A stretch of DNA of 45,842 nt from Marinomonas ostreistagni (lineage in GTDB: Bacteria > Pseudomonadota > Gammaproteobacteria > Pseudomonadales > Marinomonadaceae), in assembly GCF_016888445.1 (NCBI RefSeq), contig NZ_JAFEKF010000009.1, positions 1 to 45,842 of the forward strand, in the 5' to 3' direction. The notes below the pieces were generated by a model. The model had not been told where the DNA came from. It was given only the letters and a program-made list of their open reading frames with translations, and ran no database searches. Positions 34,910 through 44,131 of the stretch are shown piece after piece. Both the position numbers and the translations under genes were made by a program. Within the stretch, counting starts at the first letter, position 1; each line of letters starts with the position of its first letter.

Positions 34910-35929
34910 TTAGCCCCAGCACATGGAAAGGCCGGTTTTTGAGGAGACGTATTCGATACCTGGGGCTGGATTATCAGTCACCAGCTGTACACCAGTATCG
35001 TAAAAATCTAAGCCATCAGACGCTGTCGGGCGTGAGCCTGTTTTGGCAAACTCAACGATCGCACTGACGCCTTCAGAAGCCATACGCAGCGGGAACTGCA
35101 TTGACGTAGCACCAATCACGCCGTCTTCGATATTACGTACACCAGGGCAACCGCCGTCGACGGATACGATCATCACGCCGTCTTCCATACCAAACGATTT
35201 CAAGGCTTCATAGGCACCGGCTGCGGCTGGTTCATTGATGGTGTAGACAAGATTCACTTCAGGATTTTTTTGCAGTAGGTTTTCCATCGCACGGCGACCA
35301 CCTTCTTCAGAACCTTGGGTGACATCATTGCCGATGATACGTGGATCGTCTTCGTCGCCAATGTCATTGGGATCATTTAAGTCGATACCAAAGCCTTGTA
35401 AGAAGCCTTGGTTACGCGCCACATCGACCGTAATTTCGCTGGTGTTGAGATCCAGCAACGCAATTTTGGCATCGGCTGCGTCATCGCCCATTTTGGCTTT
35501 GGCCCATTTACCGATCATTTCACCTGCTTTGAAGTTATCTGTCGCAAACGTCATATCCGCCGCGCTGGCAGGAGACAAAGGCGTATCCAACGCGATCACC
35601 AACAGACCCGCCTCACGTGCACGCTCAATGGTTGGTACGATACCCGCTGGGTCACTTGGCGCAATCAAGATGCCTTTGGCACCTGAAGCGATTAAGTTTT
35701 CTACCGCTTGTACTTGGGTTTCGTTGTCGCCATCGTAACGACCCGCAAACGTGCGCAGCTCTACGCCAAGCTCTTCGGCTTTTTGTTGTGCGCCTTCTTT
35801 CATTTTGACGAAGAATGGATTGGTGTTGGTTTTGGTGATCAAACCAATGATTGGGGTTTCCGCCATCGCAGCGGTGGATAACGCGCTCGCCGCCACAAGG
35901 CAGGCCAGCTTACGGTAAGGGAATTTCAT
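34910..35929 (-). CDS. sugar ABC transporter substrate-binding protein (FrcB-like)
   Basis: From the ATG at 35929, with GGAG nine bases upstream, the product has 339 residues; a TTG five codons earlier is less likely. A clear signal peptide (M-K-F-P-Y-R-K-L...A-A-M-A, about 21 residues) is followed by [14 protein letters not shown] and I-A-P-S-D-P near 92-97, typical of ribose/fructose-binding proteins. It is the first gene of the ABC operon and follows the kinase gene by 143 bases. Confidence 0.92.
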   Translation of the reverse strand: MKFPYRKLACLVAASALSTAAMAETPIIGLITKTNTNPFFVKMKEGAQQKAEELGVELRTFAGRYDGDNETQVQAVENLIASGAKGILIAPSDPAGIVPTIERAREAGLLVIALDTPLSPASAADMTFATDNFKAGEMIGKWAKAKMGDDAADAKIALLDLNTSEITVDVARNQGFLQGFGIDLNDPNDIGDEDDPRIIGNDVTQGSEEGGRRAMENLLQKNPEVNLVYTINEPAAAGAYEALKSFGMEDGVMIVSVDGGCPGVRNIEDGVIGATSMQFPLRMASEGVSAIVEFAKTGSRPTASDGLDFYDTGVQLVTDNPAPGIEYVSSKTGLSMCWG

Positions 35930-36072
35930 GTTATGTGACTCCAATATTGTTTTTATTGTCGGCTGGTGCCGTGAAGCTAGGTAAATCCTACTTCATGAAG
36001 TCACTATGTAAGACGAAAGCTAACGGAAAATTTCAGAAAATAAGCACCTTTTGTAACTTTTGTAATATTTGC

Positions 36073-38580
36073 TTATTCAAACTGAAACACCTTTTCTAAT
36101 TCATTGATAGTAAAGGGTTTTGGTAATAATACATCGCTGTCGCGTAAGTCGTAATGTTGACGCAATTCGCTTCTAGGTAAGCCTGACATGAGCAAGATTT
36201 GCCCACCCCATGTATCGAACTCTTGCAGTTGATGCGCCAGCGCCACACCATTTAGTTCGCCCGCCAAGTTAACATCACTGACCAATACATCGGGTAAAAA
36301 TGGCCCCGCAAAGGCGTTTAATACCTGCTCTGCCTGATCAAATGTTTGCACGATGCAACCGAGCTGTTGCAGTTGCTCAGCAATCACCTGACACACTGAA
36401 GGATCGTCTTCGACCAACCACACCAATGCTTCGTGTGGCACTGTCAGCGTTGGTAAATTATCCCACTTAGACAGCTTACGCGGCGTCAGCGGCTGCGTCA
36501 GAATGGGTAAGAATAAGCACACCTTGGTCCACTCGCCTTGTTGAGAGGTGACGCGAATCTCACCGCCACTTTGCTTCACAAAGCCATAGATCATACTAAG
36601 GCCTAAACCACTGCCCTTGCCGACTGGCTTGGTGGTAAAAAAGGGTTCAAAGATGCGCGCCAACACCTCTTCAGAAATACCGTGGCCCGAGTCTTCTACT
36701 TTGATGCGTACCGCCGCCGTGTCAGATTCGGGTAGCGTGGTACGCTTGGTCGAAAAGCTCAGCGCACCACCTCGCTCCATGGCCGCCGCACTGTTTAGCG
36801 ATAGGTTGAGTAACGCGTTCTCCAGTTGCGATGGGTCAATCAAGCAGTGCTCATCGGGACAGTTAAGATCAACGCTGACAAGGATATGATTGCCAACACT
36901 GTATTCGACTAAATCGAGCATACCTTCGATAAGATCGTCTATGTGGGTGGCTTCTGGGAATAATTGCTGGCGGCGACTAAACGCCAGCAGACGATGCACT
37001 AGGCTGCTGCTTTTTTCCGCTACCGCCAACGCACGCTCGACGTAGCGGCGCTGATCGTCGGTTTGTGGACTGGAGTCCGACAGCATCTGCAGGTTGCCCA
37101 TAATGGCTGCCAGCAAGTTATTAAAGTCATGGGCCACACCACCGGTCAGCTGCCCCAACACTTCCATCTTTTGCGCTTGGCGCAACTGGCTTTCGACACT
37201 CTTACGTTCGGTTAAATCGGTATACAAGGTGACGAAGCCGCCTTCGGGCATCGGCTTAGAACGAAACTCGATGACCTTGCCTGAGGCAAAGTGACGCTCA
37301 AAACTTTGACTGCGTTGGTGCCTAGACGCATTTATCTCGTCCATCTCCACCTGTTGGTTTTCCAAGTTCAAGTTTTTATGTGAGCGTTGGGTAATCAGCT
37401 GTTGCACGGCACTGATTGGCATACCGCGATACAGTTGGCTCGACGACAAATCGAATAAGGCTTCGTAACCTTTGTTCCAAGCGATCAACTGGCCTTGCTC
37501 TGAAAATACGCTCAGGCCATCGTTCATATTGTCAAAAATAGTCTCAAGCAGGCGCTTTTGTTCACCTAATTCAGCGGACACTTCCAGCCGTCGAATAGCG
37601 TCTCGACGAAACACCTCAAAGGCGTCTGCCAATGTGCCGATCTCATCATTACGTTTGACCTGCGGTCGACGTGAATCCACCTGCCCCAGTGATAGCTCTT
37701 TCATATCGTGGGTAACGGCCTCGAGATCACGCGTCATACGGCGACTAGAGCGATACAAGCGTGTCAGTCCGAGTATCAAAAACAGTGCAATGCCCACCAG
37801 CCAGACTTGCCCAGTGGCTACAACTTGCGCCACATCGGCGCGCTGACGCGACACTTGCCGCTGCAAGGTGCCGACAAACTCACTGACTTGGGCACTCAAT
37901 TGTTCGGATTTCGCGCGCAGTGAAATCAGTAAGTAGTTTTTACGCTGCTCGATCGCATTCAAACGCGCTTGAGCTTGCAGCAGATTATCGGCGATGTCTG
38001 CCACTTGCGGTGATGCTTGGGCTAAGGCAAAAGTCTGGGCCATGGACTGAGCAACCTCACCAGGCGCTTCGATGAGCTGTAATAGCCAAGTGAGTAATTG
38101 CTGCTGCGATACGGTTTCATCTGCTAGGTTTTGCTGCATGAGCTGACGAATGGCAAACTGTTGCGCTAGACTGTCTTCACGGATGTACAATTCTTCGCGC
38201 ACCAGCGCCACCAGCTCGGTTAGGGTGGCTTCAAAACCATCTAAACGCCCAGCGATTTGTTGACGAAAGTCACGGTTGTTCAGGTTATCCGCCACACCAC
38301 GTAACTCTTGTATCCGGCGATTTAGGCGCTCGGATTCGGCTTGTAATTGAAACGGTCGCGCGGAGCCTGCGGTATAAGGCGCCGCCGCGGCAAGCTGCGC
38401 GACACTCTCGGCTAAGGTTAATGCAGTACTGATTTCGGGAAGGGTTTGCGCTTCAAACTCAGACAGTGACGCTTCACTGATGCGCATCGACTGCCAGCCA
38501 ATCGCCACCATAAACGCCGCCACCACGGCAATGATAAAAATAATCAGCGAGGCTTTTTGACGAATGCTGACTAAGCGCAT
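36073..38580 (-). CDS. hybrid sensor histidine kinase
   Basis: An 835-residue membrane kinase. TM1 lies at about 12-32, a helical periplasmic sensor at 33-250, TM2 at about 255-275, then HAMP, a coiled segment, a PAS domain (about 345-460), a phospho-acceptor helix with H484 in G-G-V-A-H-D-F-N-N, an ATPase domain with G-K-G-S-G-L-G-L-S-M near 657-666, and a C-terminal receiver with D769. The helical sensor with HAMP resembles TorS-like kinases. It starts two bases after the regulator stop, so the pair is co-translated, and it lies upstream of the sugar ABC operon, which it may control. Confidence 0.92.
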   Translation of the reverse strand: MRLVSIRQKASLIIFIIAVVAAFMVAIGWQSMRISEASLSEFEAQTLPEISTALTLAESVAQLAAAAPYTAGSARPFQLQAESERLNRRIQELRGVADNLNNRDFRQQIAGRLDGFEATLTELVALVREELYIREDSLAQQFAIRQLMQQNLADETVSQQQLLTWLLQLIEAPGEVAQSMAQTFALAQASPQVADIADNLLQAQARLNAIEQRKNYLLISLRAKSEQLSAQVSEFVGTLQRQVSRQRADVAQVVATGQVWLVGIALFLILGLTRLYRSSRRMTRDLEAVTHDMKELSLGQVDSRRPQVKRNDEIGTLADAFEVFRRDAIRRLEVSAELGEQKRLLETIFDNMNDGLSVFSEQGQLIAWNKGYEALFDLSSSQLYRGMPISAVQQLITQRSHKNLNLENQQVEMDEINASRHQRSQSFERHFASGKVIEFRSKPMPEGGFVTLYTDLTERKSVESQLRQAQKMEVLGQLTGGVAHDFNNLLAAIMGNLQMLSDSSPQTDDQRRYVERALAVAEKSSSLVHRLLAFSRRQQLFPEATHIDDLIEGMLDLVEYSVGNHILVSVDLNCPDEHCLIDPSQLENALLNLSLNSAAAMERGGALSFSTKRTTLPESDTAAVRIKVEDSGHGISEEVLARIFEPFFTTKPVGKGSGLGLSMIYGFVKQSGGEIRVTSQQGEWTKVCLFLPILTQPLTPRKLSKWDNLPTLTVPHEALVWLVEDDPSVCQVIAEQLQQLGCIVQTFDQAEQVLNAFAGPFLPDVLVSDVNLAGELNGVALAHQLQEFDTWGGQILLMSGLPRSELRQHYDLRDSDVLLPKPFTINELEKVFQFE

Positions 38581-38582
38581 GG

Positions 38583-39314
38583 TTAGGCGCTCTTAGTCAC
38601 TGGGCCTTGAAACAGATAACCGAGTCCACGCTGGGTTTTGATAAATTCAGGCGCTTTGGGGTTGTGCTCAAGCTTACGACGTAAACGCAAAATCAACACA
38701 TCCACGGTGCGGTCAAACACTTCTGTTTCTAAGCCACGGCTCATATCAATAATTTGTTCGCGGCTCAGCACTCGATCTGGGCGTGTGGCTAACGTTTCTA
38801 ATAATGAAAACTCGCCTAGGGTAAGCGTGACCTCTTCGCCAGCTTGATTACGTAGTTGGCGTGAGGTGAGATCCAGCGTCCACTGGCCAAAATACAAACA
38901 CTCGTGTTCGCTGTTTAAAGTCTGAAGTGGTGCGGTGGTTGCGCTACGGCGCAACAGCGCATGGATACGGGCGGTTAATTCTCGCAAGTTAAACGGCTTC
39001 ATCATGTAATCGTCAGCAGCCAGCTCAAGCCCCAGAATACGATCGGTTTCATCGCCTTTGCCGGTGAGCATCATGATCGGCATGACATAGCGCTCGCGTA
39101 CTTCACGTGCCAACTGTAAACCGTCTTCTTCTTGCAGATATAAGTCCATTAACACCAAGTCGATGGTATGCTGCGCTAATAAGCGCCACATATCGCTGCC
39201 TTGCTCAGCTTCAAGGACTTGATAACCTTTCTGCGCTAGGGCATCGCTCAACAAATGGCGGATGTCCGCTTCATCATCGACAATCAGCAAGGTTTTTTTG
39301 CCCAGCTCATTCAT
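38583..39314 (-). CDS. OmpR-family response regulator
   Basis: A 243-residue regulator with a receiver domain (D13-D14, phospho-acceptor D57 in V-L-M-D-L-Y, and K near 106) and a C-terminal winged-helix domain (about 140-235, with L-T-L-G-E-F-S-L-L-E and R-R-K-L-E-H-N-P-K). It is the first gene of the regulator-kinase pair; the kinase's own receiver suggests extra control of phosphate flow. The 178 bases to hrpB (39315-39492) hold the two divergent promoters. Confidence 0.93.
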   Translation of the reverse strand: MNELGKKTLLIVDDEADIRHLLSDALAQKGYQVLEAEQGSDMWRLLAQHTIDLVLMDLYLQEEDGLQLAREVRERYVMPIMMLTGKGDETDRILGLELAADDYMMKPFNLRELTARIHALLRRSATTAPLQTLNSEHECLYFGQWTLDLTSRQLRNQAGEEVTLTLGEFSLLETLATRPDRVLSREQIIDMSRGLETEVFDRTVDVLILRLRRKLEHNPKAPEFIKTQRGLGYLFQGPVTKSA

Positions 39315-39492
39315 GGGTGTCTCTATCCTTTTGTTATCCTATTCTCGTGGGCAAGCCGTGCACCACCTTGGTGAGAGTATTGTTCATCAAGCCTAGGCCC
39401 GTGACAAGCAAAGAAGTGTTTAGGTTTCACTGCCAGCTGAAACCCAAGCTTATTAGCGGTATCATGCTAGCCATTACTACCAGAGAGTTTAT

Positions 39493-41967
39493 ATGTCATC
39501 TTCGCTCCCTATCTACGCCATTTTACCGGCCCTACAGCAACAGCTTATACAGCGCCATGAAGCCATTCTTGAGGCCGCTCCGGGGGCAGGTAAAACCACC
39601 GTGGTGCCGCTGGCCTTGCTGGACGCACCTTGGCTGGGCGAGCGTAAGATAGTCATGCTTGAGCCACGACGCTTGGCAGCTAAAGCCGCAGCCCAACGCT
39701 TAGCCGAGCAATTGGGTGAGCCGCTTGGTCAGCGAGTAGGCTATCAAATCCGCCAAGAAGGCAAGCAGAGCAAGGCGACTCAGTTATTAGTTGTGACTGA
39801 AGGCGTTTTAACGCGCATGCTGCAAGATGACCCAAGCCTAGACGATGTCGCGCTGATCATTTTTGATGAATTCCACGAGCGCAACTTACATTCTGATTTT
39901 ACTTTTGCACTAAGCCTACAAGCCCGAGAGCTGTTTCGAGATGACGACCCGCTTAAGCTTCTGGTTATGTCTGCCACACTCGACAGTGAACGCTTACAAA
40001 CGTTACTCGACTGTGAGCCAATCATTAGCGAGGGGCGACAATTCCCGATTGATGTACGTTATGACAATTTAGCTCTGAAACAAGCCGATGTACCCCAACA
40101 GGTCGCGAAGCAGGTGCAGCGCGCGCTACAAGAAGAACAGGGGTCAATCTTGGTCTTCCTACCTGGCCAGCGTGAGATACATGCGGTGCAGCAACAGCTT
40201 ATAGATCGTTTACCGGCGCAAGTTGAGCTGCTGAGCCTATATGGCGATTTAACCCTAAAAGAGCAGGAACATGTCATCGCTCCGGCAGCACAAGGTTGGC
40301 GCAAGATCGTGCTCGCCACCAGTATTGCCCAGACCAGCTTAACCATTGACGGCATACGAGTGGTCATCGACTCAGGCCTTGCACGCGAAGCACGCTTTGA
40401 TGCCAAAACCGCCACGACACGCCTACACACGCGCCGCGCCTCTCAGGCAGAAACCATTCAGCGTATGGGCCGCGCCGGACGACTGGAGCAAGGTGTGTGC
40501 TATCGCTGGTGGTCAGCAGATCAGCAACACCGACTGAGCCCACAAAGCGCGCCACAGATTGAGCTTGAAGATCTTAGTAGCTTAGTGATGGACACTGCCC
40601 GTTGGGGCGCGACCGATGTGTCAGAGCTGCCATGGATCAGCTTACCGCCAGCCGCTCATTGGCAGCAGGCACAAGATTTACTGGCCCAATTAGATATCTT
40701 AACCGATGCCAACTCGCTGACTCTGACCGCACTTGGTGAGCGTTTGAGTCACTACCCCCTACCGCCTCGTTTAGCGCGACTCATACAAGAGGCCAGCGAG
40801 CAACATTTAGTTGAGCAAGTGCTGCCCATTGCCGCGCTACTGTATGAAGGCGCACCGTCGTCTCAAGCAGACACCGATGTGTACGCAGCGCTCACGCGCA
40901 TAGAACGCTCGCCACAAGCAAAACGCTGGCAACGCACACAAGCGGCGCTAAAACAGCTTTTGCCTGAAGCTCAACCTAGCTCACCTAAATCGACACTCGC
41001 CACACTTCTGGCTCAGGCCTTTCCAGATCGTATCGCCCGTCGCCAGCGTCAACAAGGCGACCAGGTACTCTATAAACTCAGCAATGGTCGACAAGTCACA
41101 CTGTCTACGTCAGATACCAATAGTCAGCAAGACTTTTTGGTGGTGTTGGACTTAGGTGGCCATGCCGAGCAAGACAGTGATCGCGTCTACTTAGCTTGCC
41201 CTATTAATGAGTCGCAGATCGAAGAGGCCCTGCTGACACACATAGAAGAAGTCGAGCATTGTGAATGGGATAAGCGCAGCGGCGGCCTCGTAGGAGAGCA
41301 TCAAACTTGGCTTGGCAAGTTATGCCTTAAACGTGAAAAGCTGTCCGCGTTACCAGAACACGCCATCACCTTGGCGACGCTCAATTATATTCGTCAGCAA
41401 GGGCTTGATTGCCTGAATTGGAGTGATGACAGTCGCCAGCTGCGCGCTCGTATTCGCTTCGCCCATCAGCATCTTGATTCTGATCTGCCTGATGCCTCAG
41501 ATGCATGTTTACTCGAGCGTTTAGAGGATTGGCTGGCACCGTTTCTGAATAACATTACGCGTCTTAACCAACTTGCCAAAGTCGACCTTGTTGAGCCATT
41601 AAAAGCCCTATTGAGTTACCCACAGCAGCAACTGTTAGAGCGCTTACCGACTCGCATTAGTGTCGCATCCGGATCGCGCATCAAAGTCGACTACGAAAGC
41701 GGTGAACCGGTTCTGCGCGTCAAACTACAGGAGATGTTTGGCGAAACTCAAAGCCCCGCTATTGCAGGGCAAGTCGTCAAAATAGAACTGCTCTCACCAG
41801 CACAACGGCCTCTTGCCATTACCATGGACTTGGCGTTCTTTTGGCGCGAAGCTTATCCAGATGTGCGCAAGGTGATGCGTGGGCGTTACCCGAAACATCC
41901 ATGGCCCGAAGATCCATTAAGTGCTGAAGCGACACATAAAACCAACCGAGCATTACGGCAAAGCTAA
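39493..41967 (+). CDS. hrpB: ATP-dependent helicase HrpB
   Basis: An 824-residue DEAH-box helicase. Motif I is A-P-G-A-G-K-T near 28-34, motif II is F-D-E-F-H-E-R (DEFH variant) near 123-129, motif III is S-A-T, and motif VI is Q-R-M-G-R-A-G-R near 318-325, followed by the helicase-associated and HrpB C-terminal domains ending in W-R-E-A-Y-P-D-V-R-K-V-M-R-G-R-Y-P-K-H-P-W. E. coli HrpB has about 809 residues; its cellular role is little known. Its stop overlaps the stop of the convergent next gene. Confidence 0.96.
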   Translation: MSSSLPIYAILPALQQQLIQRHEAILEAAPGAGKTTVVPLALLDAPWLGERKIVMLEPRRLAAKAAAQRLAEQLGEPLGQRVGYQIRQEGKQSKATQLLVVTEGVLTRMLQDDPSLDDVALIIFDEFHERNLHSDFTFALSLQARELFRDDDPLKLLVMSATLDSERLQTLLDCEPIISEGRQFPIDVRYDNLALKQADVPQQVAKQVQRALQEEQGSILVFLPGQREIHAVQQQLIDRLPAQVELLSLYGDLTLKEQEHVIAPAAQGWRKIVLATSIAQTSLTIDGIRVVIDSGLAREARFDAKTATTRLHTRRASQAETIQRMGRAGRLEQGVCYRWWSADQQHRLSPQSAPQIELEDLSSLVMDTARWGATDVSELPWISLPPAAHWQQAQDLLAQLDILTDANSLTLTALGERLSHYPLPPRLARLIQEASEQHLVEQVLPIAALLYEGAPSSQADTDVYAALTRIERSPQAKRWQRTQAALKQLLPEAQPSSPKSTLATLLAQAFPDRIARRQRQQGDQVLYKLSNGRQVTLSTSDTNSQQDFLVVLDLGGHAEQDSDRVYLACPINESQIEEALLTHIEEVEHCEWDKRSGGLVGEHQTWLGKLCLKREKLSALPEHAITLATLNYIRQQGLDCLNWSDDSRQLRARIRFAHQHLDSDLPDASDACLLERLEDWLAPFLNNITRLNQLAKVDLVEPLKALLSYPQQQLLERLPTRISVASGSRIKVDYESGEPVLRVKLQEMFGETQSPAIAGQVVKIELLSPAQRPLAITMDLAFFWREAYPDVRKVMRGRYPKHPWPEDPLSAEATHKTNRALRQS

Positions 41968-42959
41968 TTACCCAGTGCCGCTAGCCCCTGCTGCGCTAAC
42001 GCTTGGCTAAAAGGCGTGTTCTTTTTGTGCTGTGGGCTCCACCCCAAAATAAAGCGATGAAAATCGGCCCATGCCACGGCAAATAAATCTTGCCACGCGT
42101 TGGCCACGCTTTCGGCCAGGTCAGGCGACTCACCACTGGCGACCAGACAGCGAGAAAGCTCGCTAAAGTACGCCTCGAGCAAATAATCTAGATGTGTTGT
42201 TAGTTGACTCTCTGTCAGGCAGCTTCCTAAGAAATACGCCACGTCTTGCACTCCGACGCCACCGCCCACATACTGAAAATCAACCGCCGCCACCTGCTGG
42301 TCATCATCACTAAAGCAAAAGTTGGCCACTTTGGCATCGCCATGCACTAGGGTTTGATATGGACAGGCTCTGAGGGCTTGATCGAGCCCATGGGCGCTTT
42401 CCTTCAATGGACTTGGGGCCATCGCCTGCCATTCATCAGGGCGCGTAGCTAGGTGCCAGTAAGTGCCCTGCTGCCAAAGCCCTTGCGGCCAATCATCATT
42501 ATGAGGGGGCGTGCGTAAAAAAGTACTGTGAAAGCACGCTAACCAATGCAATACCGTTAGTGCTTGCGACACATCCAGCTGCACATGTCTATTGGCATAA
42601 CCACTCTGATCTAAGTCTTCTAACAATAAATAGGTAATATCTGTGTCTTCATGCACCGCCAATAAGCGCGGTACTCGGGCATCGTCTGGGCAGCGCTGCG
42701 CCCAATGCTGATACCAGAGTGCTTCTACCTGATAAGAACGTATCTTGCGCTGATGTGAATGCGTCGACTGCCATCCTCTAGGGTGCGGCGGAATATGCGA
42801 CCAAGAGATCGCTTTGAGAATCACCTGAGCAGGAGCAGCGCCTTGTATCTGGTAACGGGCAATCTCACCATAGCCACTCCATAACGCCTGCACTTGCTCC
42901 ATACGCGTTACCTTAGTGGCCCGTAAAGCACGCTTAATAAATAGTTCTGGCGCTATCAT
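41964..42959 (-). CDS. phosphotransferase-family protein (APH / choline-kinase-like)
   Basis: From the ATG at 42959 the product has 331 residues; a GTG 14 codons earlier is possible. The kinase-like fold shows Q-V-I-L-K-A-I near 45, L-L-L-E-D-L near 119 and the catalytic H-G-D-A-K-V-A-N-F near 224 followed by A-V-D-F-Q-Y-V-G. It belongs to the APH / ecdysteroid-kinase-like group whose bacterial members phosphorylate small molecules; substrate unknown. The stop codons of this gene and hrpB overlap by a few bases at 41964-41967. Confidence 0.85.
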   Translation of the reverse strand: MIAPELFIKRALRATKVTRMEQVQALWSGYGEIARYQIQGAAPAQVILKAISWSHIPPHPRGWQSTHSHQRKIRSYQVEALWYQHWAQRCPDDARVPRLLAVHEDTDITYLLLEDLDQSGYANRHVQLDVSQALTVLHWLACFHSTFLRTPPHNDDWPQGLWQQGTYWHLATRPDEWQAMAPSPLKESAHGLDQALRACPYQTLVHGDAKVANFCFSDDDQQVAAVDFQYVGGGVGVQDVAYFLGSCLTESQLTTHLDYLLEAYFSELSRCLVASGESPDLAESVANAWQDLFAVAWADFHRFILGWSPQHKKNTPFSQALAQQGLAALGN

Positions 42960-43176
42960 TGTCTTGGTCTGCCTTAGCCTGAAGTGAAAACATACGCTCA
43001 CTCAATAAAGTGGTCGCGAACGTATTGTATTACGAGCTTTGCAAATTTGTAGAGAGAAGGCAAAAACACCTTAAAAGTCGTAAAAAGCCGACCTTCCAGT
43101 TCTCGTTCTCTAAAGCTGATTACTATACTCATTGTACATTCACTAGATTCTCGCCTTCACAGGCAAGGAAGTTGAT

Positions 43177-43983
43177 ATGAGTATTGATGGCATTGGTTCA
43201 AACTACGTTAATCGCTCGGCGACCCAATCAGTAAACAGCACACAAGAAAGCTTAGCCAGTGGCCAGCGTATCAATGGCGCGGCAGATGATGCAGCAGGAC
43301 TGCAAATTGCTAATCGCCTTACCAGTCAAATAGATGGTAACGGGCAAGCGATCGCCAACAGTACTGCAGGTATCTCCGTCACCCAAATCGCCCAAGCAGG
43401 CTTAAGCTCTATTAATGACAACTTAAGCTCACTCAGAGACATAGCGGTTCAGGCAGGTAATGGCGCTTATTCTGATAGTGACCGAGCGGCACTGCAGCAA
43501 CAAGCCAACGGTCTCATAGAGTCGATCCGAAGCACCGTTGCCGATACGTCGTTCGCCGGGCAAGAGCTGTTGACGGAAGACGGCAGCCTTGGCTTTCAAG
43601 TGGGCGAGGATTCGGACAGCTTATTTAATGTCGCCACCAATGACCTTAATGGTGCATTGACTGCCTCTGGTCTGTTTGCCTTTGACGTCAACGATCCCAC
43701 GAATCTAAGTACAGCACTTAACGCTGTCGATGAAAGCCTCGCCAATGTGGCAACCCTGCAAGCCGACTATGGCGCAACACAGAATGCTTTTAGTAGTCGG
43801 GTGGACAGTTTGCTCGCGGCTCAAGTAAATGAATCAGCGGGACGCTCGCGGATTGCTGACGCTGACATTGCCAGCACGGTCAGCAGCAAAGTCGTAAACA
43901 GCATTTTAGAGCAATCCTCCACTGCAATTCAGGCACAAGCGAACGCTGATGCTGGACGCAGCTTAAGCCTACTAAGTAGTTAA
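43177..43983 (+). CDS. short flagellin-like protein
   Basis: A 268-residue flagellin with the N-terminal D0/D1 (L-A-S-G-Q-R-I-N-G-A-A-D-D-A-A-G-L-Q-I-A near 26-45) and the C-terminal D1/D0 helices (Q-A-D-Y-G-A-T-Q-N-A-F near 192 and Q-A-Q-A-N-A end), joined by a short centre and without D2/D3. The first residues differ from the usual M-A-L-x-V-N-T-N. It is alone, with no flagellar genes nearby and no clear sigma-28 promoter. It may be a minor filament protein or have another role. AAGGAA precedes the ATG. Upstream 42960-43176 holds no gene. Confidence 0.85.
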   Translation: MSIDGIGSNYVNRSATQSVNSTQESLASGQRINGAADDAAGLQIANRLTSQIDGNGQAIANSTAGISVTQIAQAGLSSINDNLSSLRDIAVQAGNGAYSDSDRAALQQQANGLIESIRSTVADTSFAGQELLTEDGSLGFQVGEDSDSLFNVATNDLNGALTASGLFAFDVNDPTNLSTALNAVDESLANVATLQADYGATQNAFSSRVDSLLAAQVNESAGRSRIADADIASTVSSKVVNSILEQSSTAIQAQANADAGRSLSLLSS

Positions 43984-44008
43984 TGCTCGAGGGTTAAAAA
44001 AGGAGAGC

Positions 44009-44131
44009 ATGAGGAGCTTATTAGATAAGGTTAACGCTAGCGCAATGAGTGTGGTATTGATAAAGCATCTTTTAAGATCATCAAGGACAAGACATTGCCG
44101 TTACCTATTTCACAGAATAATAAGCTTCTAA
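44009..44131 (+). CDS. possible 40-residue leader ORF overlapping the next gene start
   Basis: An ATG at 44009 directly follows an AAAAAAGGAGAGC ribosome site, stronger than that of the next gene. The frame encodes 40 residues, basic and hydrophobic, and ends at 44131, overlapping the next gene's TTG start (44095) in another frame. It could be a leader that couples translation, or chance. Confidence 0.25.
   Translation: MRSLLDKVNASAMSVVLIKHLLRSSRTRHCRYLFHRIISF

Noticed and set aside
39107..39652. Plus-strand frame of 181 codons over the regulator start and hrpB start
   Set aside because: It is a shadow of the regulator gene and overlaps hrpB out of frame; Cys/Arg-rich odd composition.
43072..43091. 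Possible sigma-28 promoter (TAAA ... GCCGA) before the flagellin gene
   Set aside because: Only 11 bases separate the two parts where about 15 are expected, and the second part lacks the ATAA end.
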